The position numbers and the translations under genes were made by a program. A stretch of 64,000 nucleotides of DNA from Hahella sp. KA22 (GTDB lineage Bacteria; Pseudomonadota; Gammaproteobacteria; Pseudomonadales; Oleiphilaceae), in NCBI RefSeq assembly GCF_004135205.1, contig NZ_CP035490.1, positions 4,941,644-5,005,643 on the forward strand, in the 5' to 3' direction. Below, in pieces: positions 24,960-33,303 of this stretch (positions are counted from its first letter, which is position 1; each line of letters begins with the position of its first letter). Below the pieces are notes generated by a model. That model was not told the origin of the DNA. It was given only the letters and a program-made list of their open reading frames with translations, and did no database searches.

Positions 24960-26102
24960 TCAATTTGGCGTTTCAGGACCTTTCTGCGAAATGCGGGATG
25001 TCTTCCTGCTAGGCATTTCAGAGTGCTTGTGAACAGCAATCGACTTTGTTGCCACCCAGTCGCCCAATGAGTCAAGAAAGCCTTCTGCAAAGGCGTCCGG
25101 CCCCAGTATCAGAAACATCGCTTCAGCAGATAGCGTCCACTGCGCAGGCGTTTGGAAATCAAAGTACTTCGCCTTCAGCAGACTATGCGTCGCGCCGGGA
25201 AGCAGCTTCAGTTGGTAATCCCGCCAGTTTGAGGACTGAAAAACGCCGTCAATTACCTGGATGCTCTCCTGCACATCCACATTACGGTCTTTCTCTCCGA
25301 ACAGCCCCAGAAAAGGAACCCTGAGCTGGGCCAGCCCCGCACTCATATCGGCTTGCATGTTACGCATGACGAAACGATAGCGCTCGGGGGACATGGGTTC
25401 AGTTAATACGCCAGCTGGCGGAGCGCTATTGCGCAGCCACGCCAGATACTGATCATAGGTGAGATTATTTTGCGCGAGATAGCGGTCCGATTTTTCACTG
25501 AACGCCAGCGCCGTCGCGATTTGTTCTTCGCTGTAACCCTCGCCGAGCATGCGTTGGCGCTGCAAATAAAGCGACTGCCTGCGCCAATTGACAGCAACGC
25601 CAACCGCCACCATAAAATCGACGTCAGACGCGCCTTCTGCGCCTTCCGTTAATTCCGACAACACCCAGCCCCCTTGCGAGAAGGCAATGACGCCGACCGC
25701 GCCTACATCAACACCTGCCTGCCCTCGCAGCGCGGCTATGCCCGCCTTCGCCTCATTCGCACGCGCCCGCATGCTTTGCGCCAGCCAATCGCCGCTGGAC
25801 TCGCCAACGCCCTGTTTGTCCCAGCTAAGGCAGGCCACGCCACGCTCCAGCAACTGGTTCATAATGGCCACATAGCCGCCATTGGCGAAGCGGTCCACCG
25901 GGCCATCGCCATGCAGAAATACAAGTACAGGAAAGGGGCCTTTTCCTTCCGGCGTCAACAGAGTCGCCCCCAACTGCTCGCCGTCGTATTCAAAGGTAAA
26001 ATCGGTTCTTTGCGCATAGTTCAGGCTGTGTTGGTCCAACACACCCAATGTCGCCACAGCCGCCAAAGCGCACACAAATAGCAGACCCGCCACAACTTTC
26101 AT
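24960..26102 (-). CDS. Exported alpha/beta hydrolase
   Basis: A 380-residue hydrolase with an N-terminal hydrophobic leader (1-22) that acts as signal peptide or membrane anchor. The oxyanion region FLHGDGPVD (near 81-89), SWDKQGVGESSG, and the nucleophile elbow AFSQGG are all visible, and a late GATHSLL gives the His. The overall plan is that of dienelactone-hydrolase or acyl-transferase-like esterases with a large inserted cap (about 190-270). GGGAGAGAAG precedes the ATG. The substrate is unknown. The C-terminal 25 residues are polar and probably disordered. Confidence 0.8.
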   Translation of the reverse strand: MKVVAGLLFVCALAAVATLGVLDQHSLNYAQRTDFTFEYDGEQLGATLLTPEGKGPFPVLVFLHGDGPVDRFANGGYVAIMNQLLERGVACLSWDKQGVGESSGDWLAQSMRARANEAKAGIAALRGQAGVDVGAVGVIAFSQGGWVLSELTEGAEGASDVDFMVAVGVAVNWRRQSLYLQRQRMLGEGYSEEQIATALAFSEKSDRYLAQNNLTYDQYLAWLRNSAPPAGVLTEPMSPERYRFVMRNMQADMSAGLAQLRVPFLGLFGEKDRNVDVQESIQVIDGVFQSSNWRDYQLKLLPGATHSLLKAKYFDFQTPAQWTLSAEAMFLILGPDAFAEGFLDSLGDWVATKSIAVHKHSEMPSRKTSRISQKGPETPN

Positions 26103-26164
26103 CTTCTCTCCCTAACCCATTGTGAAGTCCGCTACATTAAATCCGGCGCGACCTTAAGATCGTC

Positions 26165-27457
26165 TTAAGAATGTGATGTCGGAGACCAGATCACGTTTAC
26201 TTGCGCCCCATCCGCTGTCAGGTCGACAGAAAAACGCCATTGCAGCTTGTCGCAGATACGCCTCACCAAATCCAGCCCCAATCCAAACCCTTCTACATTG
26301 ACGTCGGCGTCTTCGGAATTGATCGGGTTCGTCAAACACAGCCCTGCAGAGTTCGTGACCATGACAATCTCACCCTCGGAGGAGTGTTGGAAGGCGTTGC
26401 GAACAAGGTTCGCCGAGACGATGTGCAACAGGCTTTTTTCAATTTTGACGACGTCGTAGCCCAGCTCCAGCCGCACCTCCACTTCCCTGCCTGTCAGCAA
26501 ATATCGGTGATCCTCAATGATCGTCTGGAAAAACCTGTCCAGGGTCACCCGTTCTTTCTTTAACGCTTGCGGCGACTCCCGCGCCAGCCAAAGCAGCGCA
26601 CTGGACAGCAGCGCCATATTCGCACCCGCCAATTGCGCCCGCCGCAGCGAAGCCTTACCCGCCTCGCCGGTTTGCAACTCCAGGGTGTCCAGGCTGGCCT
26701 GGATAATCGCCAGAGGTGTTCTCATCTCGTGACTGGCGTGCTTCAGAAACTGCTTTTCGCGTTCATTGAAGGCCTCAATACGGGCGACGCCCTCTTGCAT
26801 TCGCTGCGCCAGTTGATTGAGTTCTTCGATTTCAAAATGCGGCGCGTCCGCCCGCGCTCGGGTTCCCAGGGTTTGCGCCCAGGCGCTGAGCGCGGCGATG
26901 GGCTGGGTGGCCCGCCGGATCAGCCAGAAAAACAGCGCGAACAGTAACCCGAACACGGCCAGAGTAGTAAGCAGCGAATGCATCAGGGCGGCGCTGAAAA
27001 ACTCCTCTCCCAGCGTTTCGATATCCGCGCGGTTATGGCGACTTAATAAATACCGGCGCTCTCCCGTCTCGGTCTGGAATGGCAGTAAATATAAAAACGC
27101 CTCTTCACCTGCGTTTTTAACCACCGCTTCCAGCACTTCGCCATCATGAGCCGGTTCCGCTCCAAATTGCGATCGTACTGGCTCAGGCAGCGCCGCCCAG
27201 CTTTGATACAGACTCAAATAACCATCACTCGTCTGCTGCGCTCCCCCTGCTCGCTGCGACTGACGCAACAGAGCCTGCGCCTCCAGTTTCATCAGCGTAT
27301 CGCCAGCCCAGTCCATATTGTTCCAGGAAGAGATAAAGGCAAGAGTAAGACACCCCAATAGCAAACCCGCCCCCATCCACCGTAACTGGTCTCTGAGACT
27401 TCGAGCCAGCGTCTTGGCGCGAGTACGAGGTCTTTCCCTGTTTGAGTTAAACATCAT
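26165..27457 (-). CDS. Two-component sensor histidine kinase
   Basis: A 430-residue inner-membrane kinase. Transmembrane segments at about 28-45 and 160-181 enclose a small periplasmic sensor. A HAMP-like linker follows, then the phosphoacceptor His243 in KHASHEMRTPLA, an Asn box (ANLVRNAFQHS) and a glycine box (GFGLGLDLVRRI). The partner is probably the OmpR-type regulator at 29929-30600 on the same strand, now separated from it by AT-rich genes. A good Fur-box match sits 38 bp upstream, suggesting iron control. Confidence 0.9.
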   Translation of the reverse strand: MMFNSNRERPRTRAKTLARSLRDQLRWMGAGLLLGCLTLAFISSWNNMDWAGDTLMKLEAQALLRQSQRAGGAQQTSDGYLSLYQSWAALPEPVRSQFGAEPAHDGEVLEAVVKNAGEEAFLYLLPFQTETGERRYLLSRHNRADIETLGEEFFSAALMHSLLTTLAVFGLLFALFFWLIRRATQPIAALSAWAQTLGTRARADAPHFEIEELNQLAQRMQEGVARIEAFNEREKQFLKHASHEMRTPLAIIQASLDTLELQTGEAGKASLRRAQLAGANMALLSSALLWLARESPQALKKERVTLDRFFQTIIEDHRYLLTGREVEVRLELGYDVVKIEKSLLHIVSANLVRNAFQHSSEGEIVMVTNSAGLCLTNPINSEDADVNVEGFGLGLDLVRRICDKLQWRFSVDLTADGAQVNVIWSPTSHS

Positions 27458-27494
27458 GTCATTCTCTGGAGACTATTTGCTTCAAACAATACCT

Positions 27495-27513
27495 GCTAAT
27501 CATTCTCATTATT
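27495..27513 (-). promoter_or_regulatory. Candidate Fur box upstream of the histidine kinase
   Basis: Read on the minus strand, AATAATGAGAATGATTAGC matches the 19-bp Fur consensus GATAATGATAATCATTATC at 15 positions by hand alignment. It lies 38 bp before the kinase start and 187 bp before the oppositely directed hydrolase gene, so the kinase is the more likely target. Confidence 0.5.
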
Positions 27514-27699
27514 AATAAGCCAAAGAGCTCAGGTATTTATACCTATTTTTTGAGGTGTTATCCAATTATTTGACGCCTTTGCAAATAAGTCGACGTCAAA
27601 CTCAAATGAACACTGACAACTTTAATAATTATTTAAATTAAACATCATCCCGTTACGACCAATCAGAATCATAATCCACCAAGGAACAAGGATACTATA

Positions 27700-28296
27700 A
27701 TGACCATTATCAACACCGTTTCTTTACATGAAGCCATGAACAATGAAGTTAAAAAAGGCAGGAAGAAACTTGCGTTATTTGTCATAGATGAACAGGGAGG
27801 ACAGGCCCCCAGAAATCATGCTTCGCTATTGGCGACTATAACTAAAGCGCAAACTTTGCGCATGCCCATTTACTTAATAGAAATCGATCACGCCGCACTC
27901 GGACAAGGAGCGCAACCTGTCGTCATTGGTGGAGCTGCTCCGGTGGGAGTAAGAACATGGAGAGACTATTGCGTGCGCGGCGCCACAGTGGTTAAGAAGC
28001 CACACATTAGCATGTTCAACCCCGAAACAAATCTGGATATCGCCGCTGAAATCAAAAGACAGAATATTACTGGGGCCGTTATTATCGGAACGCAAACCAA
28101 TCAATGTGTAAAAGTAAATGCCGTAGGCGGCTATGTGGACAGGCTTAATACAAAGAAGTTTGATGGACTAAATAAACTTTGTAAGGTTTATACATGCGGC
28201 GCAGCATTGAGAGGTACGGAGGAAGCCACTTGGAAAAATGAACCCAATGTTTTCTATTACAATCATTTGGAAGTAGCCCCCCGCCCTCATCGATAG
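27700..28296 (+). CDS. Isochorismatase-like cysteine hydrolase
   Basis: A 198-residue cytoplasmic hydrolase of the isochorismatase superfamily. The catalytic triad can be placed: Asp30 in LFVIDEQGG, Lys100 (or 99) in VVKKPHISMF and Cys136 in IIGTQTNQCVKVN. The presence of the cysteine points to an amidase or nicotinamidase-like enzyme rather than a true isochorismatase. The gene is more AT-rich than its surroundings and stands in the block that separates the histidine kinase from its likely regulator. The substrate is unknown. Confidence 0.8.
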   Translation: MTIINTVSLHEAMNNEVKKGRKKLALFVIDEQGGQAPRNHASLLATITKAQTLRMPIYLIEIDHAALGQGAQPVVIGGAAPVGVRTWRDYCVRGATVVKKPHISMFNPETNLDIAAEIKRQNITGAVIIGTQTNQCVKVNAVGGYVDRLNTKKFDGLNKLCKVYTCGAALRGTEEATWKNEPNVFYYNHLEVAPRPHR

Positions 28297-28364
28297 GCTT
28301 CGCTCCTATCAACGCATCAGCCCCAACGCGTCAGCCCCGAAACTTGCAGAAAGACGGCTGACGC
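28292..28364. repeat. Hairpins and a 14-bp tandem repeat between convergent genes
   Basis: GATAGG / CCTATC (28292-28297, 28305-28310) overlaps the hydrolase stop. It is followed by two tandem 14-bp copies AACGCATCAGCCCC and AACGCGTCAGCCCC (28311-28338). A 9-bp stem GCGTCAGCC / GGCTGACGC (28328-28336, 28356-28364) then closes the region. It probably serves as a shared terminator although T-runs are missing. Confidence 0.5.
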
Positions 28365-28371
28365 CTATCTA

Positions 28372-29025
28372 CTATGGGCCTGGCCAATCCGGGCCCGACG
28401 CATGTATATCAACCTCCAGACCGGCTCCAATTTCCCCCAGCAAAGCCATCTGCTCCGCTGACAGCGATATCCCACCCATCCAGTCTTTGTAGCAGTCATA
28501 CCACACCATGACTTTTATACTCGCCGACTCACTGAGAGTGCGTAGACTTTCTCTGTTTTCACCGATGACGGATATTAATTTATCCAGCTTTTTCTCCAGG
28601 GAATCCGGAACATCTTTATCCAGCTCAAACCCCCATCCATGATGACGATAGACGGAATTTACAGATTTATTTCGTTTCTCCCCTTGTAAATAACTATGCG
28701 TCGGTTTTAACCCAATAAAAGAGGACATTCTATCAGGTGTCAATGAGGAGGACTGAATGACTAATCTTACCCTGACATGAGGCTCAATATATGCCCAATT
28801 AATTCGCCATTGCTCAGCATCCTGCTTCAAGGAAAGCACAAAATAATAGGATTCACCCACTAAAGAATAATAGACATTACAGCAATCCATCTGCGTATTC
28901 ATATCTATTTTTATTGGCTTCCGCGCAATTTTATGACTGGCTAAAACCTGTTCAGTAACGCCTAGAGAAGGCGTATCAATCTCCCCGGCCGCGACGCTGA
29001 TAATAAGTTCACTCAAGTCCTGCAC
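28372..29025 (-). CDS. DUF4279 domain protein
   Basis: A 217-residue cytoplasmic protein. The first 85 residues are unassigned. From about 86 on it follows DUF4279: VRLVIQSSSLTPDRMSSFIGLKPTHSYLQGE, then HHGWGFELDK and a closing MGGISLSAEQMALLGEIGAGLEVDIHASG. The function of DUF4279 is unknown to me; such genes are often found among accessory, sometimes toxin-immunity, loci. The start is GTG at 29025 with a strong GGAGG upstream. The gene is AT-rich. Confidence 0.75.
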   Translation of the reverse strand: MQDLSELIISVAAGEIDTPSLGVTEQVLASHKIARKPIKIDMNTQMDCCNVYYSLVGESYYFVLSLKQDAEQWRINWAYIEPHVRVRLVIQSSSLTPDRMSSFIGLKPTHSYLQGEKRNKSVNSVYRHHGWGFELDKDVPDSLEKKLDKLISVIGENRESLRTLSESASIKVMVWYDCYKDWMGGISLSAEQMALLGEIGAGLEVDIHASGPDWPGP

Positions 29026-29246
29026 GGAACCTCCAGTATGAGCATGGTCGTCGCCGGCTTTTTTTGTTTAAAGCGTCGTTCAAAGGAAATCCCCTTTATG
29101 GAACTTTTTTAGGGTCTGATTATCAAACCCATTAAGCATACTAATTATGCAAAGGACACTGCAGATTTTATTGTTACATGCCAACAACAGACGGTTTTTA
29201 ACATTCATCTTTATAATGCTTTCTTAACGACACTTTAGGACTATAT

Positions 29247-29891
29247 ATGGCGAAGAAAACTCCATTAGGCGACAAACTGTATTTATTCACTGACGCCACC
29301 GGCATGATAGCGGAAAACCTGCTTATAACCTCCCATGGCGGCTATATTTCACGCCCGGATTTCGGCAAGCAGACAGGCTGGGCGCGCAATATCCCTGGTC
29401 TGGGAGGCTGGATCGGCGTGCCGGAATGGACTCAGCTTTATTTCTACGGCCCTCACACTCAATCATTGCTGGACCCCGGCCTGGGTTCCGTTATCAGCGG
29501 TAAAACCAAGTTTTTGCAACGTCTGGCGCCCAATACAAAAGTCAGAAATTATAGTCTGAGCAAATATCAGGGAGAAGAAACGGGAGAGACCTACGAGAGC
29601 ATCGGTCGGGATATAGACAGCAACCGGACATTTATCACCTTGCGTCAGGACGCCTTGAACAGCGGCGACGAAAGAATGATGGCTGAAGCGCAACGTTTAT
29701 GCCCCAACCCATTCCCCAAATTCGATGTATTGACCGTCCGCAACCGCAAGCTGATGGGCGGAGTAGACCTCAAACACGCACTGGACATGCTCGCCAGCAA
29801 TGGTTATCGCTACAACAACATTCACTGCGTATTCTGTCGTTCAAGAATGATCGGCCCAAGCGGCAGCTGGGACGCCCGCAACAACCCTTGA
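29247..29891 (+). CDS. Uncharacterised accessory protein, SHGG-motif
   Basis: A 214-residue protein without signal peptide or membrane segment. Visible features are ENLLITSHGGYIS near residue 23, LYFYGPHTQSLLDPG near 63 and a late VDLKHALDML and FCRSRM. The SHGG plus FYGPH combination reminds me of the 'putative adhesin Stv' domain, but this is memory of a motif and not firm. AGGA precedes the ATG. It is the third gene of the AT-rich block and is convergent with the response regulator. Confidence 0.55.
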   Translation: MAKKTPLGDKLYLFTDATGMIAENLLITSHGGYISRPDFGKQTGWARNIPGLGGWIGVPEWTQLYFYGPHTQSLLDPGLGSVISGKTKFLQRLAPNTKVRNYSLSKYQGEETGETYESIGRDIDSNRTFITLRQDALNSGDERMMAEAQRLCPNPFPKFDVLTVRNRKLMGGVDLKHALDMLASNGYRYNNIHCVFCRSRMIGPSGSWDARNNP

Positions 29892-29928
29892 TCAGACATC
29901 CCGGTTATAGCACGCCGAGCAGGGACGC

Positions 29929-30600
29929 TCAGGCGCCGTCTTCCCGAATACATACGCCGACGCCGACAACGGTATGTATCAAAGCCTGCGCAAAGGGCTT
30001 ATCCACTGCTTTGCGCAGTTGATGAAGCTGGACGTTGAAGTTGCCCGGATCAACGTCTTCGCCAGGCCAGGCGGCGGTTTCCAGCTCCACCCGGGAAACA
30101 ACGTCAGGGCTGCGTCGCATCAATGTCACTAACAGCCTCCAGCCGGTTGGCGTCAGTTTTAGTTCACGCCCCTCTCGTATCGCGCGATGCTCTCCCAAGC
30201 GTATCTCCAACGGACCCACCTGCAATCTCTCCCCCTGCTTCGACGCGCGTCTCGCCAGCGCCTGTAAACGCGCCCATAGCAACGGCATCGCACAGGGCTT
30301 GGCGACATAGTCGTCGACGCCGCTGCGAAATCCCTGCAATTGTTCTTCATCCGTATCGCAGGCGGTCAGCATCAGCACTGGCGTATATATCCCTTGGCGT
30401 CGCAACTCCAGGCACAGATCAAAGCCGTTCATTTTCGGCAACATCAAATCCAGAATGATGACGTCGAACCTGTCCTGCGCCGCACGCTGCAGCCCGACAG
30501 CGCCGTTGAAGGCGAAGTCGCACTCCGCCTTATGCAACTCAAGATAGTCGGCGATGGCGGCGGCCAGGTGGCGATCGTCTTCAATGATCAGTATGCGCAT
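29929..30600 (-). CDS. OmpR-family response regulator
   Basis: A 223-residue transcription regulator. The receiver domain carries the acidic pocket EDD (7-9), phosphoacceptor Asp51 (ILDLMLPKMNGF) and the conserved Lys in VAKPC. The C-terminal winged helix runs from about 125 (LKLTPTGWRLLVTLMRRSPDVVSR). Its start lies inside the end of the fatty-acid hydroxylase gene (20-nt overlap), so they are co-transcribed. The closest kinase on the strand is at 26165-27457, beyond the AT-rich insert, and is the likely partner. Confidence 0.92.
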   Translation of the reverse strand: MRILIIEDDRHLAAAIADYLELHKAECDFAFNGAVGLQRAAQDRFDVIILDLMLPKMNGFDLCLELRRQGIYTPVLMLTACDTDEEQLQGFRSGVDDYVAKPCAMPLLWARLQALARRASKQGERLQVGPLEIRLGEHRAIREGRELKLTPTGWRLLVTLMRRSPDVVSRVELETAAWPGEDVDPGNFNVQLHQLRKAVDKPFAQALIHTVVGVGVCIREDGA

Positions 30601-31453
30601 GGGTGTCCGGTTTCCAGCCAGGGGGCTTGATCAAAAACAGTAGCCGATCACGCCATGACAGCGACCTTCGGCAATCCGAATATAACGCCGCCGCCTCATG
30701 AAACACCACTACAAAGGGATTGCGTGACGCCAATGGCGCAGTCAGGCCGTACTGCACCTGCGCGACCTCTGCCTGATAAGTCCCGAACAGGCGGTCCCAA
30801 ATCATCAGCACGCCACCGAAGTTTTTGTCCAGGTAGGGATGATGAGAGCCATGATGGACCCGATGCGCGGAGGGCGTATTGAACACAGAGTCCAACCAGC
30901 CAAGCGACCTTACTTTTTCCGTATGAATCCAGGATTGGTAAGCCACCACCGCCAAAAAGGCCACTATCGTCTGCACCAGGTCAAACCCGAGCAAAATCAT
31001 GGGAACCAGAAAGATCCACTCTACAGGGCCTTCCAACCAGGAAAGACGCAAGGACGTACTGAAGTCAAAGCGCTCCGAAGAGTGATGCACGCTATGGATC
31101 GTCCAGAAAAACCTTACTTTGTGCTCGATTCGGTGCATCCAATAGTAACTCAAGTCCGCCGCCAGAAGCGCCAACACCCAAGTCCAGCCATTTATCGGCA
31201 TACGCCACAAAGCCAGAGGCTCGACCAGCCACAGCGCGATTAAAAAAACTGCGCCATATAGCGTCCGCTCCAAGAGAACATTGCCGATAGCGACAGCGAT
31301 ATTGGCAAGCTTCTCGCGCAACGGCTCCCAACGCTTTCGCACCATATCCCAGCACACCCCTGCGACGACGACACAAAGCGCAGCGAGCACGCTAAGATCA
31401 ATCACCTCCAGCCAGACACCCACCGCATCAAAACGCGCCTGCAAATTATCCAT
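30581..31453 (-). CDS. Membrane fatty-acid hydroxylase / sterol desaturase family protein
   Basis: A 290-residue integral membrane di-iron enzyme. The histidine clusters that bind iron are clear: HRIEH (126-130 region), HSVHHSS and HRVHHGSHH. About four hydrophobic segments surround them. The family hydroxylates or desaturates lipids; the exact substrate cannot be read. GGGAGGAATGA precedes the ATG. The response regulator gene overlaps its 3' end, so the lipid change may be part of a regulated membrane response. Confidence 0.88.
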   Translation of the reverse strand: MDNLQARFDAVGVWLEVIDLSVLAALCVVVAGVCWDMVRKRWEPLREKLANIAVAIGNVLLERTLYGAVFLIALWLVEPLALWRMPINGWTWVLALLAADLSYYWMHRIEHKVRFFWTIHSVHHSSERFDFSTSLRLSWLEGPVEWIFLVPMILLGFDLVQTIVAFLAVVAYQSWIHTEKVRSLGWLDSVFNTPSAHRVHHGSHHPYLDKNFGGVLMIWDRLFGTYQAEVAQVQYGLTAPLASRNPFVVVFHEAAALYSDCRRSLSWRDRLLFLIKPPGWKPDTHAHTDH

Positions 31454-31545
31454 TCATTCCTCCCGCATCTGCGCCACTCGCCACAACACATGCTGCGGCT
31501 TCTCTGATTGCAGGAGAGCTTAAAAAAGGCCGGATTAAGAGCGTA

Positions 31546-32103
31546 TTAAGACAGCAGATAGTGGCGTATCAGCGCCGCGTGAGACAGAGGCTTGCGCGGA
31601 TCGTCGACATCCGTATTAGTCTCGTAATCCAATAGAACCAGCCCCATTTGCTGAGCAAGCAGATCTGAAAGTTGGTTCAACTCTGCCTGCAACCTGTGCG
31701 TCAGCGTCCATTGATACGCTGGCAGATAGATCCGCTTTCTCGCCTCAATATAAGGAATCAATTCTCCAGTGGGTCCTTTACGGTGACCCAACACACGCCC
31801 GTAACGCCTGACGGTGCGCTTGATTCCTTTCATGTCTGTGATGTCAAAGCGAGAAGGATCAACATCCTGTCCTTCGAACACCTTCAAGCCCTGCCAGATT
31901 CCCTCTACGGATTGGGCGGTCGAAGATGAGAACGGAATCGGAATACCGCCATGGGGATAGAAAGGGGAAAACTTCACCCAAGGCTCAGAGGCTTTTGAGG
32001 TAACGTCGACAATCGCGTAACCCGGATATTCCTTTTCCAGGGTTTGTCGCTTTTTTCTTCTGCTGGCGATCACTATCGCGCCGGTAGTTGTCTCTGCTTG
32101 CAT
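31546..32103 (-). CDS. Uncharacterised conserved protein, last gene of the RNA-ligase operon
   Basis: A 185-residue soluble protein with the striking block VKFSPFYPHGGIPIPFS followed by SVEGIWQGLKVFE (about 42-75), then RKGPTGELIPYIEARKRIYLPAYQWTL. I believe this matches an uncharacterised family (DUF6939), from memory only. The regular, charged and aromatic composition suggests an enzyme or nucleotide-binding protein. AGAGGCG lies before the ATG. It is 43 nt downstream of the DUF4166 gene on the same strand and closes the five-gene set. Confidence 0.65.
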   Translation of the reverse strand: MQAETTTGAIVIASRRKKRQTLEKEYPGYAIVDVTSKASEPWVKFSPFYPHGGIPIPFSSSTAQSVEGIWQGLKVFEGQDVDPSRFDITDMKGIKRTVRRYGRVLGHRKGPTGELIPYIEARKRIYLPAYQWTLTHRLQAELNQLSDLLAQQMGLVLLDYETNTDVDDPRKPLSHAALIRHYLLS

Positions 32104-32146
32104 AACGCCTCTTGGGGTTGCGTCGTATTTCTCTGGTTTGTGTGCG

Positions 32147-32689
32147 TCAGCCCGGCCGCAGGTTTCCAGAATAGCTCATTAGTTTTCCCAACACGGGAAG
32201 GCTGAGGGTGACGGCAAAGCGATACTGGTCGCCCACGACGGATTTATAGGCGTCCGTTCGTGGAACCAGCCATAAAGGCAAAGAGACTCCACGCAATTTG
32301 CATCGTTGCGGAACCCAGCGCCAGCCGCCATCGCGGATATCCACGCCCAAATGCAGCTCCACGCCGCCGGTGGTTTCACTCCAGTAACCATCAGGAAACG
32401 CGCCGTGGGGGCGAAACAGGGAGCGCATCTGAGCGCCGGTCTCAAAGGTGCGGTTCCATTGCAACGCGTCGCCAGAGTGGCGGATTTCAACACAAAAACC
32501 GACCATTCCTGTCGTCTGCGGCGCACCGGTCTTCGCGGCGATACGACGTCCGAGCCAACCCGCCAGTCCCGGCCCGTATTCAATCTGCACGCGTCCGGTC
32601 AGCGTTCCGCCCTCGCGATGCAGTTGCTGCAGCATCGGGTGCAGACGCGAGAAAGCATCACCGAACCATTGCGTCACGGCATTTTCCAT
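32147..32689 (-). CDS. DUF4166 domain protein
   Basis: A 180-residue cytoplasmic protein of the DUF4166 type. Markers are FSRLHPMLQQLHREGGTLTGRVQIEYGPG near the start, QWNRTF in the middle, and the closing LPLWLVPRTDAYKSVVGDQYRFAVTLSLP. In other bacteria DUF4166 often follows saccharopine-dehydrogenase-like or NAD-binding proteins and has no known function. Here it begins 5 nt after the DUF99 gene without its own ribosome site, so its translation is coupled to the upstream gene. Confidence 0.75.
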   Translation of the reverse strand: MENAVTQWFGDAFSRLHPMLQQLHREGGTLTGRVQIEYGPGLAGWLGRRIAAKTGAPQTTGMVGFCVEIRHSGDALQWNRTFETGAQMRSLFRPHGAFPDGYWSETTGGVELHLGVDIRDGGWRWVPQRCKLRGVSLPLWLVPRTDAYKSVVGDQYRFAVTLSLPVLGKLMSYSGNLRPG

Positions 32690-32694
32690 TAAAG

Positions 32695-33282
32695 TCAGGC
32701 CCTCCGACCGCTTTCGCCGGTCATCACCGCCGAGCCAATAATATGCGCCAGCCTCAAAGCCTCTGGCACTCTGCCTTTCGTGGTCAGTCTCGCCAACGCT
32801 TTACTGGCGGTTTCCGGGTCGCAGCCCGCCACCTGATAGTGACAGAAATCATTATTGAAAATGGTTCCCGCTGCGCGAATCAGATCACGCCGCCGTTCAT
32901 AGTCGTCAAAGTTACGCAGCGCCTTATCAATCGCCGCCAGATCCGGGTGCTTGCGCATGACCGCGATGCAGGGACGCTGCACGCTTTCGCATAACCTGGG
33001 CAGGTCAATAACATTGAATCCGCCGATGGCCACGCCATCCGTCAGCACGACGCCGACCTGATCATAAAACTTGCTGCTCGTCAGCATGGCGATCAGGCAG
33101 TCCGTGGCGTCATCGCCATCTTTGGTCGCAGCGCCCCAGAGCATGCCTTCAAATTCGCCATCTGCGCAGATGATTCCCGCCACGTTGACTGGCGATCCCC
33201 GCCGCCGTGCAAAAGGCGCATCATCAAACCCCGCAACGCGAATACGACGATTGCCTTTCACCAATTGATCCAATGATTTCAT
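32695..33282 (-). CDS. DUF99 (endonuclease V-like) protein
   Basis: A 195-residue protein of DUF99, a family mostly archaeal and related in fold to endonuclease V and RNase H. The conserved acidic positions are visible: GFDDAPF (Asp20, Asp21), DGDDATD (55-61) and LTDGVAIGGFNVIDL (Asp82, the counterpart of the DGxG aspartate in endonuclease V), followed by RKHPDLAAI. It could therefore cut nucleic acid, perhaps at modified bases such as inosine in RNA. It lies 21 nt after the RNA-ligase fusion gene. Function in DUF99 is not established. Confidence 0.8.
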   Translation of the reverse strand: MKSLDQLVKGNRRIRVAGFDDAPFARRRGSPVNVAGIICADGEFEGMLWGAATKDGDDATDCLIAMLTSSKFYDQVGVVLTDGVAIGGFNVIDLPRLCESVQRPCIAVMRKHPDLAAIDKALRNFDDYERRRDLIRAAGTIFNNDFCHYQVAGCDPETASKALARLTTKGRVPEALRLAHIIGSAVMTGESGRRA

Positions 33283-33303
33283 TACGCCATTTCCAAACCG
33301 CAG

